A stretch of 64,000 nt of DNA, taken from NCBI RefSeq assembly GCF_947179515.1, contig NC_067474.1, forward strand, positions 92,084,824 through 92,148,823, in the 5' to 3' direction. The number at the start of each line of letters is the position of its first letter. Within the stretch, counting starts at the first letter, position 1. Under the pieces are notes generated by a model. That model did not search any database, was not told the DNA's origin, and saw only the letters and a list, made by a program, of their open reading frames with translations. Position numbers and translations under genes: made by a program. Origin of the DNA: Apodemus sylvaticus. Taxonomy: Eukaryota; Chordata; Mammalia; Rodentia; Muridae. This document shows positions 23,561-33,589 of this stretch, one piece after another.

Positions 23561-24620
23561 ACTGGCCCTTTCAAATGGAGATCTTCACTCTCTTGTATGC
23601 CTATAATTCTTAGGTTTGGTCTTCTCATTTTGTCATGGATTTCCTGGATATTTTGGGTCAGGAGCTTTTTGCAATTTTCATTTTCTTTGACTATTGTATC
23701 AATGCTTTCTATGGTATCTTCTGCATCTGAGATTCTCTCTTCCATCTCTTGTATTCTATCGTTGATGCTTGGATCTATGACTCCTGACTTCTTTCCTAGG
23801 TTTTTTATGTCTCATGTTGTGTCCCTTTGTGATTTCATTATTTTTTCTACCTTCTTCTTTAGGTCCTGGATGGCTTTGTTTAATTCTTTCACCTGTTTTG
23901 TTGTGTTTTCCCTTAGTTCTTTAAGGGCATCTAGCTGTTTACTTGTGTTCTCTTGTATTTCTTTAAGGGAGTTAATTATGTCCTTCTCGAAGCCCTCCAT
24001 GATGCCCTCCATCAGCATCATGACCTGTGATTTTAAATCCAAATCTTGCTTTCCTGGTGTGTTCGGGTATCCAGGACTTGCAATTGTGGAAGAATTTGGT
24101 TCAGATGGTACCATATTGTCTTGATTTCTGTTAGCAACATTCCCACATTTGCCTTTTGCCATCTGGTTATCTCTGGTGTTAGTTGGACGTGCTGTCACTG
24201 GCGTGCTGTTAGAGGGGCATGCTGGAGCTTGCCCCTCCTCTGTGTGTGCCTGTAGGCCTATCTCAGCAACCTTGTGTGAGCTGCTTTTTCCTGGCACAAT
24301 TTGCTGTGTTGCTGCAGAGCTCCTGGGTGCAGGTGGAGTCCTGGTGCGGTGTGTCCCAAGTGATTCTCTACTCTGATGAAACCTGCCTACTGATCTGTTG
24401 CACAGTCATAGAAGCAAAGATGACAGCTGAGACCCACTCTCTTGTAGTTGTATTTGGGTATGTACCTATGTGGCCCAGATCAGCTCTGGATGCAGGCTGT
24501 CCTTGCTGTCTCCTCCTCACTGGCTGCTGGGTGTATAGCTGGCTTCCTGCACTGCTTGGAGATGGCATGCTGTGACCATGGTTGCTCCTTATCCAGAGGC
24601 AACGATCAGAAGCTGGTGTT
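23561..24620 (-). mobile_element. Second L1 (copy B): 5' UTR remnant and ORF1 N-terminal two-thirds, fused to copy A
   Basis: Upstream of copy A on the same strand lies another L1 start: 5' UTR-like sequence (about 24,620-24,163) without obvious monomers, then ORF1 from MAKGKCGN (24,162) to the LKGP motif at about 23,566, where sequence switches directly into the copy A 5' UTR. The remainder of copy B (rest of ORF1, ORF2, 3' UTR) is not found on the far side of copy A, so this is not a simple nested insertion. Confidence 0.8.
23566..24162 (-). pseudogene. L1 ORF1 partial (N-terminus, coiled coil, start of RRM)
   Basis: Starts MAKGKCGNVANRNQDNM with conserved NTPGKQDLDLKS, a longer coiled-coil region than copy A (repeated KELRENTTKQVKELNKAI-type heptads), MEERISDAEDTIESIDT and RRPNLRIIGIQESED, and is cut at LKGPV. 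A frame break lies between 23,812 and 23,745 (around MKSQRDTT). The frame upstream of the ATG is open for another 45 codons to a Met at 24,297; sister L1 ORF1s start at MAKGK, so I take 24,162 as the start. It lacks the rest of the RRM and the C-terminal domain, so it cannot be functional. Confidence 0.88.
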
Positions 24621-25579
24621 TTGTTTCACAGCAAATAAAGATTTAAGAAAATTAAGTTGTCATATTTTATTATAATATTCTTCATTCTTTAAATTCTTCA
24701 AAAATTCATTAATATGAAAAGTATTGTTGTTTATCATATGTTTTATTGTTATAGAAATTTATTTTATCTATTGTTATATAACATTAACATACAGCTCATT
24801 AAAATATTTGGGTATAAATTGTCACTAGGCAAAGAAATGGAACAAGTGTAAGCATGATATTGTATACAGCTTTATAGATAAGGTTTATAAGTAGAATTGA
24901 GGCCACTAATTAATCTAGGGAGTCAGATTTGTAGTAGGAATTTAAGAGAGCAAAGATCTATTTGTCTTTATCAATGGTGAAAATAGGAGACATAAATCTC
25001 CTTCAGAGAAACAGTAAGAAAGTATCATAGAGGTAAAATATTATGTCTTAGGAAAGAAGGGAGGTAGAAAAGTTGAATTTGTAGTACTGTAGTATACTGA
25101 CAATTATAGAATTTTGGTTTCTTTAAATATTATTTTTGTTATAAGGAATATTGTAAGAATCTGGTTTTTTATTAATCCTAGAAGTGTGAATATGGGGCTG
25201 GTTTGGAGTGTCTCTGGTCTATTCATAGCAGTTGACCATTGACTCGTCTCATGCTCTAGCAGAGGCATGATTTTGAGAGCTGCAGATAATTACTGTGATT
25301 ATGTAATGTTTGGAATTTTGGGAACTTTTCCAGAGGATATTTAAATACTTGGGCCCTGAAAGGTGAAATCATTGGTTGTTTGTCATTGGTAGCAATTTGA
25401 TAATTGTGTCAAAAGTTGAAACAAAAGGAAACAAATTAGATCCAGGGATCTCTATCTCAGTTTCTCTCTCCTCTGTCCTTCTTTCTCTCTTATCTAGTGA
25501 TGGGGTGAAACCTGCAGTAGGGGATGAAAGGTGGGAAAAAGAAGATCACACAAAGCAGTAAAACTTAGCTACACCATAG
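24621..25579. other. Unique AT-rich DNA; possible old LTR at 25,170-25,560
   Basis: 24,621-25,170 shows nothing. 25,170-25,560 has features seen in retroviral LTRs (a 'gatatttaaatac' TATA-like site near 25,340, then a C/T-rich stretch at 25,460-25,500), but I cannot find matching ends or a polyadenylation site. Treat as a weak suggestion. Confidence 0.35.
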
Positions 25580-26005
25580 TGTGTTAGTTGGGAATTCTAC
25601 TGCTGCAATGAAACATCTTGACAAAAAAGAAACTTTGGAAAGAAATGGGTTTCTTTGACTTACACTTCCATATTACTATTCATAGAAGAAAGTCAGGATA
25701 GAAACTCAAATTGGGCAACTATTTGGAGGCAAGATCCTATGCACAGCCCATGAAAGGGTGCTGCTTACTGCCATGCTCCCATAACTTTCTCAGCCTGCCT
25801 TTTTGTAGAATCCAAAGAATAATTGTCCAGGGATGGCTGCACCCATAATGGGTTGGGCCCTCCCACATCAAGGACTAATTAAGAAAATACTCTACAGACC
25901 TATCTATAGCCTTATCTTATTGAGGCACTTTCTCAATTGAGGCTCTGTCCTCTTTAGCTACAGTAGCTGTGTCAAGTTAACAAAAAATGAGCAAGCACAA
26001 CATAC
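25580..26005 (+). mobile_element. Rodent interspersed repeat copy 4
   Basis: It begins 'gtgttagttgggaattctac', continues through 'ggatggctgcacccataatg' and 'ttgggccctcccacatcaag', then 'aattaagaaaatactctaca', 'ttctcaattgaggctctg', and ends 'tgtgtcaagttaac'. The reversed copy at 27,622-27,950 contains the same blocks in opposite order, showing these belong to one family of about 450 bp. Confidence 0.65.
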
Positions 26006-26009
26006 TAGG

Positions 26010-27618
26010 AGTCAGGTATTGCTATGACAGACCTAACCAAGTTGTTTTGGGAAGGGCTGTTGAATGACTTAGGAACTTTATGGAAGAAAAGTCATTGAGT
26101 TCTGAGAGCTCAGTCAGCTGCTCTATAGGAACTTGGAGGCCTTGTGACATTATAGAGGGAAGCAAAAATATTACACCAGGCCAAGTGTGAGAGAAAACTA
26201 CAGTGTCTGGTCAATTAGAGCTGTAAAATTGGCTGTGATAAACAAGATATTGGAATCACTAAAATAAAATATTTGTCATACTAGAAAAATTGATGCTGGT
26301 GAAAAATTAGCAGTGATTGGGATAATTTTAATGACTGCTTCTATGTCTTTAGGTATTATAGCGCTGTTAAAGTAGTCTGCCTGATCTTGATTTAACTCAG
26401 GGAAAAAGAGGATCATGTTGCCCTCTGAGAAGTCCACCCAGCAGCTGACTCAAACAGATACAAGCACCTAGAGCAAAAAATGGATGGATCTTGTGGACTT
26501 TTATGGAAGAACAGGAGGAAGGGTTGCTGGCCTGAAAGGGGATAGGAATTTGACATGAAAACCAACAGAGTTAACTAACATGTACCCATATTGTTCTTAG
26601 AGTTTGAATTGCCAACCAAAGAATGTACAAGGGCTAGACCTAGGCCTCCTTAGCACATATGTACCAGATGGGGTGCTTGACCTTCATGTGGGTCTCAAAC
26701 AACCAGAATTGGGGCTATCCTAAATGCTGTTGCCTGTACTTGGGATATATTCTACTAGCTGGACAACATGTTATAGTCTCATAAACAAAACATGTAGCCT
26801 CAAAGAGACTTGAAGTACCAAGGTGGCATGGATATCTCGAGGAACCCCAACTGCTCAGAGGAGAAAGTCAGGGAAGATGGAGAAGATTGTGGAAGGGAGC
26901 AACTGGGAGGGTGTCAGTGAGCGGGATGTAAAGTGAATAAGTAAAAAAAAATTAAATTAAAAAAACAATTAGCAGTGGTTAAGAAGAGACCACCATCACT
27001 CAGGTAAAATCATCTGGGAAGTATTTTCTGAGAGTCTACACACAGAAGTTGTGTTCCAGAGGTAGCACTGTTTGTACCTTTCACCAGCAACCAGACATTG
27101 TAAGATTTACCTAAGTGGCACTGATTTTTAAAGTATGATGTGGTCATGGGCATCAGCTGAGGTATGTCAAAGTGAGAGGTCATGGAACACCATTGCTGGA
27201 GGTGAAGAAGCCTCAATAGCAGTTTAAGTCCAATAATTGAAGATGTCTTAGAGAGATATTAATATTTAATACCACGAAGGGAGTCTAAAAAAAAGCTATT
27301 TCTGAAAGTGTATCCCAGTTGCAGATGACCCTAGCATTTGCAGAGGTAATAGCCTGAGGTGACTACCATAACCAGTAGCAGCTGTGAAGTAGAACCTGTC
27401 AGGGCTTGGAGAACCAGTACTGTGTGCTGAAGAAGGTATAGCTGGAGAAGTAACCCAAGCACTCTGAAGTAGACAAGAAGTCCTAGAGTGGATCCCAGAC
27501 CAGTAGACTTAAAGACAGTGAGGTTTTTAAAATTTCTTAAGTTCTTAATGTGTGATCTTGGAGCTAAATAAGAAAGGAAAGTTTTAATAGTGATGCCTTT
27601 GTGTATCAAATAATAAAG
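26010..27618. mobile_element. Old rodent repeat, split by an Lx insertion
   Basis: 26,010-26,319 and 26,968-27,618 read as consecutive parts of one diverged repeat. The left part ends and the right part begins with the same 'aattagcagtgRtt' sequence, the duplicated target of the Lx between them. Phrases such as 'ccaggccaagtgtgagag', 'agcaaccagacattg' and 'gaggtgactaccata' look repetitive to me, but I cannot name the family. A polyadenylation-like 'aataaag' occurs near its right end (27,611). Confidence 0.45.
26320..26967 (+). mobile_element. Old Lx/L1 3' end with 5' inversion and 14-bp TSD
   Basis: 26,405-26,967 is a plus-strand Lx-type 3' UTR ('cccagcagctgactcaaaca' start, 'gtcagtgagcgggatg', 'aaagtgaataag' and an A-rich tail). 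26,325-26,402 is antisense ORF2 (reverse of the RT region near the SPITPKEIE segment, seen also at 19,660-19,720). The whole is flanked by 'aattagcagtgRtt' at 26,306-26,319 and 26,968-26,981 (one mismatch). This is the signature of twin priming. Confidence 0.78.
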
Positions 27619-27621
27619 GTC

Positions 27622-27950
27622 AGTTGTGCTGGTTAGGTTTATGTCAACCTAACACAACCTAGAGTTACTGGAGGGAAGTGAACCTTAATTGAGAAAATAC
27701 CTGAATAAGATCAGGTTACAGTTAGACCTGTAGGGAATTTTCTTAATTGGCGATTGATTATGGGTTGTCACAGTGAGCAGCCACAAGGAGCATGCCAGTA
27801 AGCTCAGTCTCTGAATCCACTACTGCCTCCAGGTTCTTGCCCTGTTTGAGTTCCCATCTGTGTCCTTCTGTGTCCTCTCCAAACTTGTTTCATGTTCATG
27901 TTATCTCATTACAAGAAGAAAAACCCTACACATGCATAGCCCTTGAGACA
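27622..27950 (-). mobile_element. Rodent interspersed repeat copy 5, inverted
   Basis: Reverse complement of the family at 25,580-26,005: 'tgtgctggttaggtttatg', 'tcaacctaacacaacctaga', 'aattgagaaaatacctga', 'cttaattggcgattgatta', 'ctgcctccaggttcttgccc', then 'gtttgagttccc'. Confidence 0.65.
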
Positions 27951-29644
27951 ATTTTCAAATTAAGGACCTTTCAAATTTTGAGGTAGAAGATATTTATTTC
28001 ATTTGGACTGAGTGTAGGTTGAAGTGAAAGGAAAAGGAAAGCAACATATACTGAATGGGTATCTGCTTCCATGTCAGCTTGGCTTGTAAAATGCTTCTTG
28101 AATCCTGCCAGTGAAGCAAACTAAACTGCTAGAAGGATAAACATCTGTGTGTTTGCTGAGAGGAGGCAAATGGGTCATTGTTAAGCAATTCCATTTGCAA
28201 CATTGTAGAATGTGAGAGGAATGCATTAGCAAAGCACTTAATGTTTGGATTGTTGTTCAAACACTGTCAATCATCCTATGGGCCCAAAGAAAAATAAGAT
28301 CATAATATTTTGCATACTAAATGCAAAGAAAGGATAATTATCCTACATATGTTGCAAATCCCCCCTTTTGTTTGCATAAGTCAATGGATGTTTAGATAAT
28401 GCATACTCTTATAACACTGCCTTTGGCTCACCTTGAGATGAATACTTTCTATGAATTCTCTGGCTTTGAATGAACACAAATGCTTTCCAACTGCTTCCAT
28501 TCTCTGAAAATTTTCCATTTGTTTATTTATTTCACTTTCACAGCAGAGGTATAATGTAACCTTTGAAAAAAATAGAACCTCCCCTACTGTCAAGAAATAT
28601 AAACAGTCACGCATTCATGCAAGAAAATATTCTTTATTTTAAAAATGTAATTTTACAATCTTTTCAGAGCAATTTTACTAAAATAAATGTGTGATATAAA
28701 AATATTTCTTCATTTCAAAAGAAAGACTGATTTTAAATGATGGGTATATCAAACACACTCTAGGGTAGGCCCCATTCCCATTGTGGGGTAATGACCTAAA
28801 AGCCTCAGGTGAAATGAAAACCTCCAGACAGAAAAGTAGAGCTCTGATAAAACACTGGAGGCAGTTAGAACACTTGAAGCTCCTGATAAAACGTTCAGCA
28901 TACTGTGAACTCTTTTTAGTATATATAATTTTGAGACTGGAAGGAAATATATAGACTTGTAGAATCTTCTAGGCCAAAAGCACCCATTTCTACTCTGTAA
29001 GGTGCCAGGGCTCCTGCTTTTATCTGGTATAGTAGATAAATTGAAGATACACCAATAACCATGACTTCACTTACACTGAGTTGTTATTTGTATTTCCAGT
29101 AACAGGCCTAGTTACTCTCTTGTGATAGGGTCATATATACAATTAAGGAGCTCTTGTTTACTACCAAAGTAGGTGTGCTGCTATTGTACCTCTAAGATTA
29201 TTGTGCCAGGCTGATCATTGATGTGGTTCATAGGCAACATAGTTTGTCAGGACTATTCATTACCTTTTTTCTTTAGAGGTTTGCATGGTGCCTTAAAGCT
29301 CATACCCAGGGATGATGCATCAAGTCAGTTTAATCTTAGAGGCCTCTGATCTTTGTATCACAAGTACATTATAACTTATATAATAGAACTATATATTATA
29401 TAATAGAACTATATATTCCACCCTTGGGAGGAAATGAAGGGCATTAGAAATTGGCTGTATGTTTTGGGAGAATCTTGGAGAGTATAGAATACCACTCAAA
29501 GGAGTGTATCTTATGTCTATAATTTGGCTTATAATATTGGAGAGAGTTGCATCAGCCTAGAAAAGGAGCAGGGAGACCATCTAGAAAGTACCAGAGACCT
29601 GGGATAGCCTTAGCTGAAATGGTGAACAGTGATGGAACCTGAAG
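27951..29644. other. Unique or unassigned DNA, no gene
   Basis: No coding signal. 28,740-28,910 and 29,100-29,340 have an old-repeat feel without a family I can name. A short tandem duplication lies at 29,377-29,416. Confidence 0.45.
29377..29416. repeat. Two tandem copies of a 20-bp AT-rich unit
   Basis: 'taatagaactatatatta' starts at 29,381 and again at 29,401. Confidence 0.85.
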
Positions 29645-30625
29645 ACATGTCCTCCTGTTGTGACATGGGGCCTCCAGCACATCTTTCCAATTTTTGACAC
29701 AAAATTCTTTCTGCCTAAAGGAAATGAAGGGATAAAAATGGAGCAGAGATTGAAGGAAAGACCATCCAGTTATTGGCCCAATGTGGAATCCATCCCATGT
29801 CAGGCATCAAACTGTGACATTATTACTGATGCCATGTTGTGCTTGCAGACAGGAGCCTGACACAGCTGTCTTCTGAGAGGTTCTACCAGCAGCTGACTGA
29901 TAAAGATGCAGATCCTATGGTATGCACTCACTAATAAGTGGATATTAACCTAGAAAACTGGAACACCCAAAACATAATCCACACATCAAATGAGGTACAA
30001 GAAGAACGGAGAAGTGGCCCCTTGTTCTGGAAAGACTAAGTGAAGCAGTATAGGGCAAAACCAGAACGGGGAAGTGGGAAGGGTTGGGTGGGAAAAGAGG
30101 AGGAGGGAAGGGGGCTGATGGGACTTTTGGGGAGTGGGGGTCTAGAAAAGGGGAAATCATTTGAAATGTAAATAAAAAATATATCGAATAAAAAAAAAAG
30201 ATACAGATCCTTACAGCCACCCATTAGACTGAGTCCAAGGAACTAGACTGAGTTCAAGGAACCCTGTGGAAGAAATTAGGGGAAGGCCGGAAGGAGTTGA
30301 AGGGGATGACAACCTGATTGGAATTACAATAGAGGCAAGTAATCCAGACTCCCTATGAGCTCACAAAGAGCAACCAAATAGCATGCATACATGGGCTGGT
30401 CTGTGGCCCCTAGTACTTATGTACAAGAGGATTGCCTTATCTGTCCTGAGTTGAAAAGTTGTGTCTAATCCTGTAAACTCGATGGCTAAGGGAAGTGGGA
30501 TACCTGGGGGTTGGTGGATGGGGTAGCACCCTCTCAGAGACAAAGGGGAGGGAAGATGGGGTGAAGATATTTGGAGGGATGCAACATTTGGAATGTAAAT
30601 AAATGATTTATTAAAAGATAAGGAA
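29645..30625 (+). mobile_element. Old Lx-type L1 3' UTR, split by a young L1
   Basis: Left part 29,645-29,916 ('gcagagattgaaggaaagac', 'gcagacaggagcctgacaca') and right part 30,197-30,625 ('catacatgggctggtctg', 'ggaatgtaaataaatgattt') are consecutive pieces of the long rodent L1/Lx 3' UTR. The young insertion at 29,917-30,196 separates them. The tail 'ttattaaaagataagg' is degenerate. Confidence 0.82.
29917..30196 (+). mobile_element. Very short young L1 (3' UTR only) with 15-bp TSD
   Basis: Only the last ~10 codons of ORF2 (from 'ggtatgcactcac'), the short 3' UTR and an A-tail remain. TSDs at 29,902-29,916 and 30,197-30,211 differ at one of 15 positions (aaagatRcagatcct). Extreme 5' truncation is common in L1 insertion. 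Confidence 0.93.
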
Positions 30626-30750
30626 AAGGGGGTATGTTTGGTGGAGGCAAGATATGCTGTGGCGAAAGAGGGTGCCTCTTCAGCTCCATGCTGAGGCATT
30701 CCTTTCCCTAAAGTTATTCAGGGCTTGGGAATGGGAGTTGAGAAAAAGGC

Positions 30751-30824
<74 letters not shown>

Positions 30825-32159
30825 AAGAGGAGAGGAGAGGCTGGTAATGAGAATGTGGCTCAGGAGGGATGAAGGGAATGGGAAGAGAGAGGTAAGGAGC
30901 AGGAGCAAGATGAGAAAAAAGGGAAGGAGAGACCAAGAGAGATAGGAGGGGGCAAGCAGCCCATTTTATAGTGAGTCAGGTATACCGGGCTGTTGCCAGG
31001 TAACTGTGAGGCAGTGCCTAGATGAAATGCCAACATTCCTCCAGTTTGTTTTAATTAAAAAAGGAAAAATTAGAAAGAGGTGAAATTGGAGCAGGAATAG
31101 GGTCTTCATCATCTTTAGCTACTTCCTGCTCTCTTTGCGGTTTCTCTAGGAAACCTAAAAAATTGGTTATGGGGATGTTGCTTCCAGTCCTAGGAATGTT
31201 GGCTATTTCCTTGCTGGTCAGGTTCTGTGGAACCATTTGTGGATAGATATGAAGAAGCAGCAGGTACAGTAGTAGAAACATCTGTGTCTGTGAGAGTGGA
31301 TTGGAGCATTCTGGGTTACTTCCTGGAGCTGTCCTGGATGTAGTAAATGCTTGGAATTGACAAGAAGCTGAAACACATACATATTATAAATAGAAAATAA
31401 AGTTAAGTACATTTGGGAAGAATAAACTATAATCCAGGAGTCATGTATTAATAAAAATGACAAAATTTTCATCTATGGTCCACAACCTAAACATTTCCCA
31501 GGTACCTCTGGTCTCCATGGTAACTTAGGTGGAGTCAGTCTGGCTGTCAAGCTGAGCAGATGTAAAGCTTTTTTTCTGTGGAGTAGAAGTATGTAAAATG
31601 AGAAAAGACTTACCTGACTCAGGCAACACAAGACATTTGATTCTCGGGGTATCTTGTTTGTCCACATTGTAGACAAAGCCCTGGCAGTGGGCAAGGCAAT
31701 TGAGTGGTGTTTCTCAGTGATTATCATACCACAATCGAGGTAGAATCCTGTCTTTGGGTCTATTATATTCTCAGAGACTTTGGTGACAGAGGTGGGTAGG
31801 AATGCTAACTGTTAGGCTTTGGGAGTCTCTGTCTATCATAAGAGTAAATATTACATTTAGCAGCTTTCTGATAAGACTGGGCACAGTATCTATTGAGCAT
31901 TTCTGATTTAGACAAATGTCAACAAATAAAATAATTTAAATAAGAAAAGCTCATTAAATTCACTAGGTGTATTTAGCGTTTTGATGTGTGGGAATGGGAA
32001 AGTGATATCCACTAATAGCAGGGTCTTTTGTTCCACAGAGAAGGGGAGAATTTCTGTGAAAGGGTATTGGGTGGAGAATACAGTGCTGATATTTAGATGT
32101 AAAGTGAATAAGTAACTTTATAAAAAATAGCTAATAGTATGAATACTTCAGGATTTTTC
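30626..32159. other. Unassigned DNA, GA-rich at left, no gene
   Basis: 30,640-31,050 is purine-rich around the GA microsatellite and then holds a 'ccattttatagtgagtcag' stretch that could be an old LTR promoter. 31,050-31,850 has repeat-like phrasing but no family I can name. 32,090-32,120 ('agatgtaaagtgaataagta') resembles an Lx tail. No gene. Confidence 0.4.
30750..30820. repeat. (GA)n microsatellite
   Basis: About 70 nt of nearly perfect GA, continuing into degenerate purine sequence up to about 30,960. Confidence 0.95.
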
Positions 32160-32735
32160 TGACATATTTATTACTAGTTTATCCTCTTCTCTTACTTTCC
32201 TCCACACTCCCTAAATAGTTTCTATTTCTCCTATTTCTCTTATTAGATCACTTATATTCTGCTAAGCCATTCCCTGATTTACACATTTTTTTTAATATTT
32301 ACATTCCTATCATCTTGAAAGTGATACCCTGATTAGATCATGTGTACCCTGCTATTTCCCTTTGTAATGTTCCTAAAACAACTTATCTTAACAAATGTTC
32401 AATTTTATTTCCTGGTCTCTGTAGTTACTTCAAGGGATCAAATCACACCCAGGAATTTTAGGGCTAGAAGCCTTCAGTCAAAGAGATTTTATTACCTTGC
32501 TATATAAAAGTTACCTCACTCAATATGATCTTTTCCAGTTACATACATTTTCCACCAAAGTTCATGATTAAATTTTTTCTTACATCTGAATAGTATTCCA
32601 TAGTGTGTATGAACCACACTGTCATTTACTAATGCAGATTGTTTCCATACTGCACTTATTTTGAATAGAGCATCACTGATCATTGCTGAACAATCTTCTG
32701 TAGAGAAGCATGTTTAACCCTTTGTTTGTATGACA
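32160..32735 (-). mobile_element. Old L1 3' end, antisense
   Basis: 32,500-32,735 is the reverse of a diverged ORF2 C-terminus ('ttacctcactcaatatgatc', 'tgaatagtattccatagtgt', 'ttgaatagagcatcactg'), and 32,160-32,500 looks like its old-type 3' UTR ('caaatcacacccaggaattt'). Too decayed for frames. Confidence 0.65.
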
Positions 32736-32778
32736 AAAAGTAGCATACCTTGGTAATATAGCAATTTGTTTTTACTTT

Positions 32779-33530
32779 CTTGAAATCACAAAGGGAGACA
32801 ACTTTGGAGATAGAAAACATTGGAAAGAAATCAGAAGTCATAGATGCAAATATCAACAACAGAATACAAGAGATAGAAGAAAGAATCTCTGTTGCTGAAG
32901 ATACCATAGAAAACACTGATTCAACAGTCAAAGAAAATGAAAAATTCAAAAATCTTGTAACCCAAAATATCCAGGAAATCTAGGACACAATGAGAAGACC
33001 AAACCTAAGGATTATATCTATAGAAGAGAGTGAGGATTTACAAGGGCCAGTAAATATCTTCAATAAAATTATAGATAAAAATTTCCCTAACCTAAAGGGA
33101 GATGCACATGTACATACAAGAAGCCTACAGAACTCCAAACAGACTGGACCAGAACAGTGTGGACCTCCCGCACATAATAATCAAAACAAAGAATGTATGA
33201 AACAAAGAAAGAATATTAAAAGCAGTAAGAGAAAAAGGCCAAGTAACATATAAAGGAAGACCTATCAAAATTACACCAGACTTCTCACCAGAGACCATGA
33301 AAGCAATAAAATCCTGGGCAGATCTCATGTAGACTTTAAGAGAACATAAATGCCAACCAAGACTAGTATACCCAACAAAACTCTAAATCACCATAGATGG
33401 AGAAACCAAAAAATTCCATGATAAAACCAAATTTACACAACATACTTCCACAAATCCAGCCCTCCAAAGAATAATAGATGGAAAATGACAATATAAGGAG
33501 TGCAACTACATCCTAGAAAAAGCAAGATAG
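32779..33530 (+). pseudogene. L1 ORF1 C-terminal two-thirds, broken
   Basis: Starts in the coiled coil (KSQRETTLEIENIGKKSEVIDANINNRIQEIEERIS), then the RRM (MRRPNLRIISIEESEDL), the AYRTPN region and the C-terminal domain (TKFTQ... region, ending near 'agaaaaagcaagatag' at 33,530). Stops and frameshifts include TAG at about 32,983 between QEI and DTMRRPN, a frame loss around 33,100-33,250, and TAG and TAA codons near 33,330 and 33,385. Non-functional. Confidence 0.88.
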
Positions 33531-33589
33531 TAAATTTCTTTCAACAAACCCAAAAGAAGGTAACCACTCAACCATAAAAATAATATTAA

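Noticed and set aside
22699..23613. Several GC-rich open frames of 65-85 codons
   Set aside because: They lie in the L1 5' UTR monomers, change between units and show no motif; they are by-products of high GC.
25170..25560. Possible LTR with a TATA-like site
   Set aside because: No matching ends, polyadenylation site or flanking duplication could be found; kept only as a note in the gap entry.
30654..30936. RERERE / LSLSLS open frames on both strands
   Set aside because: They are translations of the (GA)n array.
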